From: Kumtagia sp963820075 | Lineage (GTDB): Bacteria; Pseudomonadota; Alphaproteobacteria; Rhizobiales; Rhizobiaceae | Direction of reading: 5' to 3' | Length of the DNA stretch: 64,000 bases | NCBI GenBank assembly: GCA_963820075.1 | Contig: CAWFYS010000020.1 | Span: 1-64,000, forward strand | In this document: positions 1-9,010 of the stretch, piece by piece | Layout: every line of letters starts with the position of its first letter | How positions within the stretch are numbered: the stretch's first letter is position 1 | The notes under the pieces: generated by a model | Database searches by the model: none | What the model was told of the DNA's origin: nothing | The model's input: the letters and a program-made list of their open reading frames with translations, nothing else | Position numbers and translations under genes: made by a program

Positions 1-24
1 GTACACATTGCCAAGGCGGCCTGA
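1..24 (+). CDS. C-terminal tail of a gene entering from the left
   Basis: Frame 1 reads seven sense codons (VHIAKAA) and then TGA at 22-24, two bases before the next ATG. This fits the end of an upstream plus-strand gene in an operon with the following small gene. The product cannot be identified from seven residues, and the open frame could be chance. Confidence 0.3.
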   Translation, partial: VHIAKAA

Positions 25-26
25 CC

Positions 27-279
27 ATGCAGGTACTCAACAAAATCCACCACGTCACCACGATCGCTCGCGTCGCGACTGAACTCGGCGTGGACGAGGA
101 CTGGCTATGGAACGTCGCCGGCGAAATGGAACCGGAGGATGGCCTGATCTGGGTCTATGGAACCGGCGATGAGGGCGTGGTGGCCTTCTCCGACTTCGGC
201 ATCGAAAACCTTCAGGCAACTCATCGCGATCCACAAGGCCGGCCCAGCCCTCCTCTGGCCCACCGATCAATCCGAATAG
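27..279 (+). pseudogene. small conserved rhizobial hypothetical protein, frameshifted
   Basis: The protein starts MQVLNKIHHVTTIARVA and continues with an acidic stretch (DEDWLWNVAGEMEPEDG) and VYGTGDEGVVAFSDFGIENL. I recognise this as a type of roughly 83-aa hypothetical protein seen in accessory regions of rhizobia; no function is known. After GIENL the frame breaks. Dropping one T near 211 restores RQLIAIHKAGPALLWPTDQSE followed by TAG at 277-279, a natural end. The uncorrected frame runs on to 581 without meaning and passes into transposase-like sequence. The indel is either a real mutation or a base-calling error. Confidence 0.55.
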
Positions 280-305
280 CTCCGACTGCGGTCTTCGGCG
301 GATGG

Positions 306-427
306 GTACTCTATGTGAAGGGCCGAAAGGTCAGCAAAGCCGAAATGGCCAGCCTCGACATCACCGGCGATCCCTTCCATCCTGATGGAACTATACAATC
401 AAGCCACGCGAACCCTTGGAAGGGTAG
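306..427 (+). mobile_element. C-terminal remnant of an ISAzo13-like transposase
   Basis: The plus strand encodes GRKVSKAEMASLDITGDPFHP. After restoring one missing base near 385 it continues as (E)WNYTIKPREPLEG and TAG at 425-427. The ending FHxEWNYTIKP is what I know as the C terminus of ISAzo13-family DDE transposases in rhizobia. Nothing of the catalytic core is left, and no terminal inverted repeat or target duplication was found. It marks old insertion activity at the left edge of the polysaccharide locus. The family name is from memory and should be confirmed by search. Confidence 0.45.
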
Positions 428-538
428 CGGTTATTGTTCAGAATTTCCTAAAGTCATATGCGCTCTTGGGTACCGCACTCAAGTTGCGCATGTCGACGTT
501 CCGGTAGGTCGCGCGCGCTTCAAATTCAGTTTCCGCTA

Positions 539-1031
539 TCAGCTTCGGCCAGTGGATGGCCTTCGGGAGTCGCCAAGCTGACCGGTAGCGGCCCAAGCTT
601 CCGACCCCTCGCCGTGGTAGTCGGAAGCCACGAGATTGACGCCGCGGGCGGCGAACAGCGAGGGCAGTGGTTCACGACCAACGGCGAAGCCGATACCTGA
701 GCGGCCAAGCCGAAGCATGTCGCGCTCCTCCAGAGCTTGCGCCACTGCGCACCACTCCCAGAGCTTGCGGTGAAGCCACTTCCCCCGCAATTCCTTGCCA
801 AACCGTTCCCCAAACTGCCAACTGATCGACTGGGAGGTCCGGCGCGGCATCGGCGATCTGCTGGGTCCAGCGCTGATACCATTCAGAGGAAAAGTCTCGT
901 TGGCGGCAAATCATCGATCGGATGAAAAGTCCATTTGGGCGATTCAGTTCCCTCCTCACAATACTTTCGATCCGTTTGCGAACGGGTGTCCACAGCGGCC
1001 GCAACGTGTTTTTAGCGAGGCTTTTCAGCAT
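539..1031 (-). pseudogene. truncated and frameshifted SAM-dependent methyltransferase
   Basis: From ATG at 1031 the minus strand encodes MLKSLAKNTLRPLWTPVRKR and onward to WYQRWTQQIAD. One extra base near 850 then shifts the frame to RRTSQSISWQFGERFGKELR, HRKLWEWCAVAQALEE, LGRSGIGFAVGREPLPSLFA and GVNLVASDYHGEG. The motif GIGFAVGREPLPSLFA..G plus VASD is the SAM-binding beginning of a methyltransferase type common in rhizobial polysaccharide loci. Similarity stops at about WAATGQL near 580, so the C-terminal half is missing. It lies 20 bp after the next methyltransferase gene, so it was probably the last gene of that operon before truncation. Confidence 0.6.
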
Positions 1032-1050
1032 AAGGGCGATATCAGAGTTA

Positions 1051-2286
1051 TCAAGGATGATCTGCAGTTTCCCTGGTAGCGACGTAGGTTATCCCAGTGG
1101 CCGACTGAGGAAAGTCGTGTTTTACAAAATTCCATCCGAGTTCTTCTAGTAACTCGAGTAGGTAGTCCTCTCGGAAGCAAAGTTCGAGCCATCCGAACTC
1201 TCGGATACAATAGACTGCCTGTCCGCCAGGATTGATCCCCCATGGGTACGGCAAGCGATTGTTGATAGCTTCTCCGGCAAGCACCAACTTTCCACCAGGC
1301 TTCAGAACTCGTGGAATTGCCTTCAGCAGTCTGATGTGATCTGAGCAGTGATGGAAAAACTCAAAGAAAAGCACCGCGTCGAAAGTCTGCTGGAGCTCTT
1401 CGATTTCAAAAAACGTTCCTTGTCGCACGTCTAGCTCTGTCTGAAGCATCGCGGCCTGCGACCTGACCAGATCGACAAACTTCTGTTCGATATCAATTCC
1501 GGTGACCGCGTAGCCCATTCGCGACAGATGAAGAGATGTATTGCCCCAACCGAAGCCCAGTTCGAGGATGCTGGCACCGACTGGGAGGTCCATTGATTGA
1601 ATGACATGCCCAATGGCCATCAACTGCTCACCCACGGTGTGCGCATTTTTGGTGGCATATGGGAACGGCACGCCGACCAATTCATCCGTCACAAATGTCG
1701 ACGCCTCGTTCTTAAGAGCATAAGGTTGCCGAGCGATTGCATGATACGTCTTCATCACCCAATCCGCATATTCCACAGATCGCGGTGAGGCCTGAATGGC
1801 AGAGATTTCCACCCAGAACGAATTTGCTTCCTTAAGAAGATCGAAAGTTGCGCTTTGTGCCACGCGTTCTATTCGCTGCATCTCCTTGTCCAGATCAGCT
1901 AGAAGAACCTTGCGCCCCGGGTAAGGGGTGCTAAGAGCAAGATATTCAGGGGCCAGAAGCAAGCTTGCTCGAAAGGACTCCACGGTCGAATGTGCCGCGA
2001 GATGAAGATTGATCGTCGCCTCGCTTTCCGGCGGGCGCCGAAGCATTTCCTTATAGACAGAAATAATGCCCTCGCGAGTTAGATGTTTGCCGGGTGTCAC
2101 CACGCCCATCAAAAGCCTCCTAGCGATTTGGATCGGAAACCGTACCATCGCAGCAGAGAAACTATCGCTGTTTTGAACTTTGCGAAGCAGGTCGGCAAAG
2201 TCGTCTGCAGCCGAGGAGTTGGAGCCGCAGCTGGCGCTTCTGGCGCAAGTCTTGGCGGTTGCCGTCGGCGGACCGTTGTTGGACAC
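1051..2286 (-). CDS. class I SAM-dependent methyltransferase with DUF4214-like N-terminal region
   Basis: The protein has 411 aa. Residues about 65-125 (LTREGIISVYKEMLRRPPES ... FRASLLLAPEYLAL) resemble the short helical DUF4214 module often attached to surface-glycan enzymes. Residues about 235-370 form a Rossmann methyltransferase: SAM-binding motif I ILELGFGWGNTSLHLS, acidic residue in VTGIDIEQKFVDL, and post-core VLKPGGKLVLAGEA. The substrate is not visible; the context of glycosyltransferases and GDP-rhamnose genes suggests a sugar O-methyltransferase. The first 40 residues are low-complexity, and a later start is possible. The gene lies 40 bp after the FkbM-type gene and is probably in the same minus-strand operon. 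Confidence 0.75.
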   Translation of the reverse strand: MSNNGPPTATAKTCARSASCGSNSSAADDFADLLRKVQNSDSFSAAMVRFPIQIARRLLMGVVTPGKHLTREGIISVYKEMLRRPPESEATINLHLAAHSTVESFRASLLLAPEYLALSTPYPGRKVLLADLDKEMQRIERVAQSATFDLLKEANSFWVEISAIQASPRSVEYADWVMKTYHAIARQPYALKNEASTFVTDELVGVPFPYATKNAHTVGEQLMAIGHVIQSMDLPVGASILELGFGWGNTSLHLSRMGYAVTGIDIEQKFVDLVRSQAAMLQTELDVRQGTFFEIEELQQTFDAVLFFEFFHHCSDHIRLLKAIPRVLKPGGKLVLAGEAINNRLPYPWGINPGGQAVYCIREFGWLELCFREDYLLELLEELGWNFVKHDFPQSATGITYVATRETADHP

Positions 2287-2326
2287 AGCGCGACGTCACA
2301 CCGGGACCAGGTAAAGACAATTTCAT

Positions 2327-3316
2327 CTATCTCGAACCCATGAACCGTGGATTGCGCCAGCCCTGTACACCGTCGACCCTGATGGAGGGCTGGCCCTTAT
2401 CAACCGCAAAGATGCAGGGTCTCTCAATCTCCAGTACCCATCTGTTGTCCAGCATGTGGCTGATGATCTCGCCCTCGATGACGCGCGAGTGCGTCCCTAT
2501 AAGGACATGGCGGACCAGCCGGCCGATGTCATCGAAGTTCTGTCGAATGAAATCGGCTTCGCTGCCCTGGATATCGATATGCAGAAGGTCGATCGGACGA
2601 TTGCCGCTGATGTCCGACAGAGGGAGGGCGTCTAGCACCTGGTAACGGCCGCTGCGGTGGGCTTTGGCCACCTGTTCCTCCGAGGCGTCGAAAATCGGCT
2701 CCGAACCCCATGTAAGACCGGAATTGGCTACGACCGGGAACAGCGCCTTCGATCGTCTCGGCGCCGCTACGCCGTGGATGATGCGATGCTGGTCGGTGGA
2801 GAAGCCGTTCGCGTCGAGCGCTTCGTTCGCAAAGCGGACGTGACCCTCATCCCCTTCTATGCCGATCAGTTCGACTTTGAGCCCACGACGCCGTGCCGCG
2901 GCACCGGTATTGTTGAGCCAGCATCCCCATCCACAGCCGAGTTCGACGATCCGGAATGTATCGACGGCCGTGTCTACTGCCCGGAGTGCACCGGCCCACT
3001 CGGCAATGTCAGCGTGCCAGTTGGCGGGAATTGGAATGGGCTCGACCGTTCCCGCTTTTCCGTCCAGGATGCCGGGAAAGTAGCGCGGTGAAATTTTCAC
3101 GCCCAGAAAATTCGTCACATAGTCGGGATGCGGCTCCAAACCGTCAACGGCATGCCGCCGTATCACCTCGATGGCGTCAAAGGACGAATTATAGTGAAAG
3201 AACGGGCTCTGTTGAGCTGACAGCGCGGCAATTTCGTTGCGCAACGCTGCATTCTCCAGAGCGAGCCTTTCTAGGCCTACTGGGGTTGCAGGGTCCGAGC
3301 GTCTACGAAAGAACAC
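2327..3316 (-). CDS. FkbM-like methyltransferase
   Basis: The protein has 329 aa. A short N-terminal coiled stretch (LALENAALRNEIAALSAQ) precedes a methyltransferase fold: SAM motif FRIVELGCGWGCWLNNTG, acidic loop VELIGIEGDEGHV, and the FkbM-type motif IDLLHIDIQGSEADFI near residues 237-252. FkbM enzymes O-methylate sugars or polyketides. Here the likely target is a rhamnan or other glycan made by neighbouring glycosyltransferases. The N-terminal half differs from typical FkbM, so the acceptor may be unusual. About 140 bp separates it from the upstream two-domain glycosyltransferase. Confidence 0.75.
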   Translation of the reverse strand: MFFRRRSDPATPVGLERLALENAALRNEIAALSAQQSPFFHYNSSFDAIEVIRRHAVDGLEPHPDYVTNFLGVKISPRYFPGILDGKAGTVEPIPIPANWHADIAEWAGALRAVDTAVDTFRIVELGCGWGCWLNNTGAAARRRGLKVELIGIEGDEGHVRFANEALDANGFSTDQHRIIHGVAAPRRSKALFPVVANSGLTWGSEPIFDASEEQVAKAHRSGRYQVLDALPLSDISGNRPIDLLHIDIQGSEADFIRQNFDDIGRLVRHVLIGTHSRVIEGEIISHMLDNRWVLEIERPCIFAVDKGQPSIRVDGVQGWRNPRFMGSR

Positions 3317-3457
3317 TTTTATGCATCCGGATGCCGTACCTTGTTCAAGCAGCTAATTCGCCTGCAGCCTTGCCACTACACCGGCGAGATGGAAATATCC
3401 ACGAAATGGCAAGCGCAACTGCAAAACACCCGACCGATTCAGAACTGCTATCACATC

Positions 3458-6358
3458 TCACAGGCTCACGCGCAACGGGTTTCCCCACCATTCGGCTGCC
3501 CCCTGCACCATTTCGATGTTGAGAACGGCGCCGCCTCTTTTCTTCAAGGAAGCCGGAACCTCGATAGCCATGCAGTGGCTGTCGCCGGGTATCAACACGA
3601 AAGGAATGGCCGCGCGGGGACTGTCGTCTGTCAGCGGCGCGCCGTCGGCGTTTAGAACGAGATAGCCGAGATTGATGCCTCCGACTTCATCTGCGCCGGT
3701 GCTCGACCACGTTCGGTTCGAGAGGTTGACGACGCGCACCAAACACCTAAGTTTGCCACCCTCGGCGGGAACGGGACCTTCCAGCAGTTCCAAACTGTGC
3801 GCCCGTTCGGACGGAGCAAGAGCATGCCGCATGCTCGTTCTCCCGATATCCAAGATCGAGGCAAATGATCTCTCTTCAACGGGTTCGTAGATGCGGTGCC
3901 AATTGCCGCCCAAGACGACGCTCTCAAATTGCGAGGCGCTGTCCGCCCAGCTTAGCCAGTGCGTGTCCTTGCTGTTCGCCACAACACCGATCGAGAGTTC
4001 CTCCGCGACTTTCTGGACTGTCTCAGCCAAAGCGGAAGCAGAACCGACCTCGAAAAAGCGGGATGTTTGGGCGTCCTTTGCTACCTCTCGAAATACGGGA
4101 ATATTGCTTGCAATGATTGGCTTGCCGAAACGTCTGGCTTCGACGATCGGCAAGCCGAATCCTTCGGCAAAAGAGGCGGCAATCAGCACATCGCAATTGG
4201 CATAGAGATTCTGCAGTTCGACATCGCTGACCGCACCATACCAGTGCAAACGCGAATTCCTTTCCGGATGCTTCCGGATCCGATCTGCGATATGGCCGGC
4301 GCTCCAACCAAGCTTTCCGACGATTGCCAGTTCCGCGTCAAATCCGCTCTTCCAAAGCGAGTCGAAGGCGTCGAGGACAACGCCATACCCCTTGCGAGGT
4401 TCAAGTGTTCCGACCATCAGAAAGCTGGGACCTTTCCGCTCCTTGGTCGACTGCGCAACGGCATCCGGCGCGGCTTGAAAATCGGCACCCAAATGCCAAT
4501 AGCCGATCTTCATTGGCCGTGGAAACTCGATCGCGCGAAGCAACTGATGCAGTTCGTCGGCAACCGCACGAGAAATGCAAACAAATCCTGTCGAATATTT
4601 CAGCGCGGACTTGAACCAGGCCGCAAATATTGGGGGCATTCCTGAATGACAGAAAGCCGAGTTGCGCAGCGGGACCGTGTCATAGAGGCACGAAACAATC
4701 TCCGTACCTTTGATTCGGGCGTGCATGAGCGTTTCGGCATAAACACTATGAAATTCCCAGGAGCTATCCAACAACACGAGAGTGTCCTGGTTGCCGAAGA
4801 TGAGCTTTCTGTCGTCGCCCTTTTGAACCTTGCGGAATTTTCCGTCGATATCCACTCCGGTCCGGAAAAATCCATCTAAATCGTCGCCGTAGGCAACAAT
4901 ACGCTCTATACTATCGTCTCCATTGTTCTTGAGTATCTGCGAACACATCGACTTCACGACGCGCTGGATGCCGCTTCCATGGTCTTCGATCGAGGTCGCT
5001 GTCGCTTCGATGATAAGCCTTCGACTTTCGGCATCTACTGTCTCCGCGATGGCCAGCACCTTGGCCGCGACATCGAGCGGCACATCGATTGCCCGAACGG
5101 CAGCCGCGACCTTCTCCCGCCGATGACCTATCGGTACACGCGGCTTGTCATTTCGGTGCGACGTCAGGTGTTGGACGGCGAGTGACGATGTTCGTTTCCA
5201 TGTGAAGCGCTCTGCGCGATCCTTCCCCTGGGCGGCGATCGTCTGCCGATAACATCTGTCACCAAGAATGCGCGACAAAAGTCGGACGAGGCCGCCAACA
5301 TCATTAGGATCGAACAGGAGCGCGTCGTCTCCGATGACCTCCGGGATTGCTCCGGCGGCGGCGCCTACGACAGGAGCGCCGCAATGCATCGCTTCCAAGA
5401 CGCTTAAGCCAAACCCTTCCATGAACGAGGGCTGAACGACAACACGCGTGTTCCGATACAAAGAAACGAGTTCGCTGTCCGTCACATAACCGAGAATTTT
5501 CAACCGCGCTCTGGGAAGTCCTGTAGCGCACCACAGATTTTCCAATTCTTGACGAATGGAACTCGGTCCGTCACCTACAATCACAAGCTCAACCGAGTTG
5601 GATATATCATTATTTATTAAGCCAACAGCTTTTATTATTAACGCGATATTTTTGCGCCAATCTAATCCACCAACATACAGGATGTAATTATTCGTTTCTA
5701 TTTCCGGATGAACAGTTTCTTTGGTTGTTTTTGTTTCAAACTGTATCGACGTTCCTGCTTCAATGTTTACGCTCTGCACCGATGGGAATAGCTCGCTCGA
5801 TTCTCGCTTGGAAAAATCCGATATGCACAAATTTATTACTGAATGATTCAGTGAATTTAATCTACGATAGTAGTAATCACGTTGAATATTACTTATAAGA
5901 TATTGCTGAGGAAAGCGATGTGGGATTGCATCGTAAAAGATGGAAGACACCGGAATTTCAAATCCAGCATCCGGCAACAGGGGAACAGCCAAATCATGCG
6001 ATCCCTCGAATGGGCTCGCCGACAATGCAATATCCGGACGCAGGGCTGCCACATGATGCGTGATCGCCAACTCGCTAAGCCTTCTCTTAGGCGTATAACC
6101 CAGAAGCGCCTCGCCTCCCTCGGCCACTCCCTGCCAGACGTGTATATTCTTTGGCTTTACCCAACGGCAAATGCGATCCCTTGCGGCAATACCGGCATCG
6201 AGCATGGCTGCGTTGAAAGATATTGCCAATTCCACTTCAGGATGGCCCTCGGATATTCCCCTGATAAGTCCCTCAACATACCGGCCAATCCCGCGCAATT
6301 TGCTCGTCGTCTGAAAACATTGACCATCGACCCAGACGAGCATTCTAAGACTTTCCAT
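3458..6358 (-). CDS. two-domain GT4 glycosyltransferase with C-terminal glycan-associated domain
   Basis: With the start at ATG 6358 (MESLRMLVWVDGQCF) the protein has 966 aa; an open frame extends to 6529 but without similarity. Domain 1 (about 1-410) is GT4: acceptor region RGIGRYVEGLIRGI, sugar-nucleotide fold ILYVGGLDWRKN, and E-x7-E signature region SFMEGFGLSVLEAMHCGAP. Domain 2 (about 450-800) repeats the fold: SGIQRVVKSM, FLMVGTLEPRKGY and ASFAEGFGLPIVEARRFGKP. The last 130 residues (LRCLVRVVNLSNRTWSSTG ... AEWWGNPLRVSL) look like the beta-rich domain found on glycan export and transfer proteins. Two active sites suggest a polymerase adding two linkages alternately, as in rhamnan-type polymers; this is inference. 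The start overlaps the previous gene by 14 bp. Confidence 0.85.
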   Translation of the reverse strand: MESLRMLVWVDGQCFQTTSKLRGIGRYVEGLIRGISEGHPEVELAISFNAAMLDAGIAARDRICRWVKPKNIHVWQGVAEGGEALLGYTPKRRLSELAITHHVAALRPDIALSASPFEGSHDLAVPLLPDAGFEIPVSSIFYDAIPHRFPQQYLISNIQRDYYYRRLNSLNHSVINLCISDFSKRESSELFPSVQSVNIEAGTSIQFETKTTKETVHPEIETNNYILYVGGLDWRKNIALIIKAVGLINNDISNSVELVIVGDGPSSIRQELENLWCATGLPRARLKILGYVTDSELVSLYRNTRVVVQPSFMEGFGLSVLEAMHCGAPVVGAAAGAIPEVIGDDALLFDPNDVGGLVRLLSRILGDRCYRQTIAAQGKDRAERFTWKRTSSLAVQHLTSHRNDKPRVPIGHRREKVAAAVRAIDVPLDVAAKVLAIAETVDAESRRLIIEATATSIEDHGSGIQRVVKSMCSQILKNNGDDSIERIVAYGDDLDGFFRTGVDIDGKFRKVQKGDDRKLIFGNQDTLVLLDSSWEFHSVYAETLMHARIKGTEIVSCLYDTVPLRNSAFCHSGMPPIFAAWFKSALKYSTGFVCISRAVADELHQLLRAIEFPRPMKIGYWHLGADFQAAPDAVAQSTKERKGPSFLMVGTLEPRKGYGVVLDAFDSLWKSGFDAELAIVGKLGWSAGHIADRIRKHPERNSRLHWYGAVSDVELQNLYANCDVLIAASFAEGFGLPIVEARRFGKPIIASNIPVFREVAKDAQTSRFFEVGSASALAETVQKVAEELSIGVVANSKDTHWLSWADSASQFESVVLGGNWHRIYEPVEERSFASILDIGRTSMRHALAPSERAHSLELLEGPVPAEGGKLRCLVRVVNLSNRTWSSTGADEVGGINLGYLVLNADGAPLTDDSPRAAIPFVLIPGDSHCMAIEVPASLKKRGGAVLNIEMVQGAAEWWGNPLRVSL

Positions 6359-7604
6359 TGTTGGAATTTGACGAAATCCCCAAGACTGTCTTCCAATCGG
6401 ACAATATGTGGGGATCCGGATCCATTGACCAATGAGGGTTGGCAATAGCTCGGCTTTCTTGCGCAGCGTGTCTTCGAGTGTGCGCGAAGAGCAGCAGCCG
6501 GCGCTCCAGCGGCGGAACGAGTCGAACAATTCGAAGAAGCCGCGCCCTCAATGTTGGCCGCTGCTGCAGCCATAGCAATGCGTGTTGAAGTAGCAAACGC
6601 CCTGAACGTTTGGGAAGTCCAGATATCCAATGCGCGGCGAACTTTGCCGCCCTGAGGGGTCTGCTCACCCGCCAGGACATTGAGGCAAACACAGAAGCGA
6701 GTTCGGCAGTCGCCCTTGTTCGTGCCGTCTCGGCGTCTTCTGCACGCGCCTCAGCTTGTCCGGCACGCGCTTCAGCCTGTCCGGCACGCGCCTCAGCTTG
6801 TCCGGCACGCGCCTCAGCCTGTCGGGCACACGCCTCAGCCTGGCCGGCACACGCCTCAGCCTGACCGGCACGCGCCTCAGCCTGACCGGCACGCGCCTCA
6901 GCCTGACCGGCACGCGTCTCAGCAGCTCGGATGAAGTCGTCGAACACGTTAGGCGGTGCGGCGAAAGCCGGCGAAAGCTCGTCCCAATGTTCCGTGGCGA
7001 CGTAGAAGCGGTTCAGCCCATCGAAATATGCGAACTGATAGTCGGCAGCAGTAAGAAGACCCTCCCACTCATAATGATTCAGCTCCGATGAAAGCGGGCG
7101 CGTCGCCTCTACTACCATGATCCAAGGGCGGTACACTCTCAAATCGGCACCGGCTAGTACGGTTGCTTCTGCACCCTCAACGTCGATCTTCAGAAAATGA
7201 ACGTCACCGGTCACGTGTTCGCGGCATATCTCAGCGAGAGTGCAGGCACGCACTGTGGATTCGTCCACCGTAAATCCGTCAGCCGCATATTTTTCAGCTT
7301 GGTGCTGATCGATCGTCGAAAGGCCTGTCCCCTTCACGTTGAAAAACTGCAGCTGACCTTCTTGCGCCGCCAATGCGATGTTCAAATTGATGTCCCTGGG
7401 TCGCGCGCCTGCAAGCCTCCGAAAATACGGTAACGTTGGCTCGACATTGATGCCGCGCCAGCCCCGGTCATAAAATGCCCTCGTCACTGAATATTCGTCA
7501 GGATGCGCCGCTCCAACGTCAACGTAGAACCCGTTGTTGACATGCTTGAGAGCCCGCCAAAGCATCACATCTTCGCAGTTTTGTGCGTAGGAAACAAACG
7601 TCAC
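6345..7604 (-). CDS. FkbM family methyltransferase with heptad-repeat coiled coil
   Basis: The protein has 419 aa. Residues 1-215 form an FkbM methyltransferase: start MTFVSYAQNCEDVMLWRAL, SAM motif YVDVGAAHPDEYSVT, NVEPTLPYFRRL, and the catalytic-region motif HFLKIDVEGAEATVLAGAD. Residues about 230-295 are nine tandem heptads of the form ARAGQAE, encoded by 21-bp repeats, which predict a long alpha-helical coiled coil. A basic C-terminal helix-rich tail follows (MSWRVSRPLRAAKFAAHW). The coiled coil may set spacing or chain length, as proposed for length-controlling methyltransferases such as WbdD, but that is inference. It overlaps the downstream glycosyltransferase start by 14 bp, implying coupled expression. 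Confidence 0.85.
   Translation of the reverse strand: MTFVSYAQNCEDVMLWRALKHVNNGFYVDVGAAHPDEYSVTRAFYDRGWRGINVEPTLPYFRRLAGARPRDINLNIALAAQEGQLQFFNVKGTGLSTIDQHQAEKYAADGFTVDESTVRACTLAEICREHVTGDVHFLKIDVEGAEATVLAGADLRVYRPWIMVVEATRPLSSELNHYEWEGLLTAADYQFAYFDGLNRFYVATEHWDELSPAFAAPPNVFDDFIRAAETRAGQAEARAGQAEARAGQAEACAGQAEACARQAEARAGQAEARAGQAEARAGQAEARAEDAETARTRATAELASVFASMSWRVSRPLRAAKFAAHWISGLPKRSGRLLLQHALLWLQQRPTLRARLLRIVRLVPPLERRLLLFAHTRRHAAQESRAIANPHWSMDPDPHILSDWKTVLGISSNSNNGKS
6742..6922. repeat. 21-bp tandem coding repeat (about 8.6 units)
   Basis: On the plus strand the unit reads cctcagcttgtccggcacg plus cg, with small variations (cttcagcctgt, cgggcacac). It encodes the heptad ARAGQAE of the FkbM methyltransferase on the minus strand. 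Units differ by a few point changes, giving ACAGQAE and ACARQAE variants. Such near-identical units can gain or lose copies by slippage without breaking the frame. Confidence 0.9.
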
Positions 7605-7884
7605 GACTGTAATTTCCCCCTTCCATCGGCGGCTTCCTCGACCCCTATGATACGATGTCTACCGGTCGGCACGCTTGCGAAAAAGCCCAGATATCAAATG
7701 ATCCGCTTTGATCCAAGGAGTCTCCTGCATGACTTAGGGGGACCCGGTGAATGATTGGAGACAAATTGCCATGGCACCGAATCTGTCCCTCGCACGCGCA
7801 ATGTACGGCGAGGGATATGGGCCCAAACGGCATCGGCAAGACAGCAACGGCAAAGCAGCCACGCCGGAAGTTATCCGGCAGATC

Positions 7885-9009
7885 CTACCGTCCTCGCGCC
7901 GGCTCCAACACGGAACAATATAGCTTGAAATACGCCTCACACATGGATTCAGCTCTGAACAGCTGGTCATAGCGACGCCGTGCATTCATTCCGTAGACGC
8001 GGGAAATGGCCTCGTCCTGAGCAAGATGTCTCATCGCGGAAGCGAGCGCATCCGAAGATCCGGGAAGGACCACCAGGCCGGTTTCTTTGTGCAGATTGAC
8101 AAATGTCGTTCCGGTGCCAATTTCGCAGGAAATCATGGGCTTTCCAGCCATCGCCGCTTCAACAAGCGAGAGGCCGTACGCTTCCGACCTTAGATGAGAG
8201 GGAAAGACGAAACCTGTGCAAAGGTCGAGAAGCGCGGTCTTTTCAGCATCCCCCAGCGCCCCGGCAAAATGGACATTGCTTAAGGCGAGCCGCGACGCCT
8301 GCTCCTTAAGTTGCTGCTCCATCGGTCCCGTTCCGACCAGGACGATGTCATATTCGAAACCTCTTGCCGCCTCCAAGAGAATGTGCAGCCCTTTGTAGTA
8401 ACGGAACACGCCGATGAACAAGAAAAACTTCCCGGGAAAGCGCCGCCTCCATTTGTCGCGGGCGGCTTGATCGCTTTTCGGGTAGTCACTCTCGTTCAAA
8501 CCGATCGGGATGACGTCTATCTTTCCCAGATAAGGCTGCAGCGCGTCGCTGGTTGCAACATAGTTCGGCGAGGATGCCACAATGCGGTCCGCGCGGGCGA
8601 GAAACCGTTTCATCAGCGGGCGGTACAAACGCATAAGCCGGTTTTGCCTGACGATGTCGGAGTGGTAGGTGACGACAACCGGCCTGTTTGGCCGCACGGC
8701 AAAATGCACGATATCCATGAACGGCCAGGGAAAGTGATAATGAATGATGTCCGCCTGCTCGGCCAACTCGCCAAAGCGCTTGAACGCCGAAAGCGAGAAT
8801 CCGGTCGAGGCGACCTCCAGATCGAGGCGTGCCTTATACGCCCAATGCCCATCGAAGGACACCGAATTCCTCGCCGGGTCGCGGCTGAGGGATAACACGG
8901 TCGGCTCGACGCCCAGTCTGGCCGTTCCGCAAGCGATTGCGTGGATTGCCCGCTCCATGCCCCCGAAGCTGTCCGGCCAGTAGGTTTTGAAGAAATGGAG
9001 GACGCGCAT
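7885..9009 (-). CDS. GT4 family glycosyltransferase
   Basis: The open frame extends to 9216, but the natural start is MRVLHFFKTYWPDSFGGMER at 9009, giving 374 aa. This start lies one base after the stop of the upstream glycosyltransferase. GT4 features: N-terminal Rossmann with GGMERAIHAIACG, middle motif FLFIGVFRYYKGLHILLEA, and the C-terminal donor-binding region FPSHLRSEAYGLSLVEAAM followed by GKPMISCEIGTGT. It transfers a sugar, probably from GDP-mannose or GDP-rhamnose, to a growing surface glycan at the inner face of the membrane. The linkage cannot be told from sequence. A 280-bp stretch with no credible gene follows before the FkbM gene. Confidence 0.88.
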   Translation of the reverse strand: MRVLHFFKTYWPDSFGGMERAIHAIACGTARLGVEPTVLSLSRDPARNSVSFDGHWAYKARLDLEVASTGFSLSAFKRFGELAEQADIIHYHFPWPFMDIVHFAVRPNRPVVVTYHSDIVRQNRLMRLYRPLMKRFLARADRIVASSPNYVATSDALQPYLGKIDVIPIGLNESDYPKSDQAARDKWRRRFPGKFFLFIGVFRYYKGLHILLEAARGFEYDIVLVGTGPMEQQLKEQASRLALSNVHFAGALGDAEKTALLDLCTGFVFPSHLRSEAYGLSLVEAAMAGKPMISCEIGTGTTFVNLHKETGLVVLPGSSDALASAMRHLAQDEAISRVYGMNARRRYDQLFRAESMCEAYFKLYCSVLEPARGR

Positions 9010-9010
9010 G

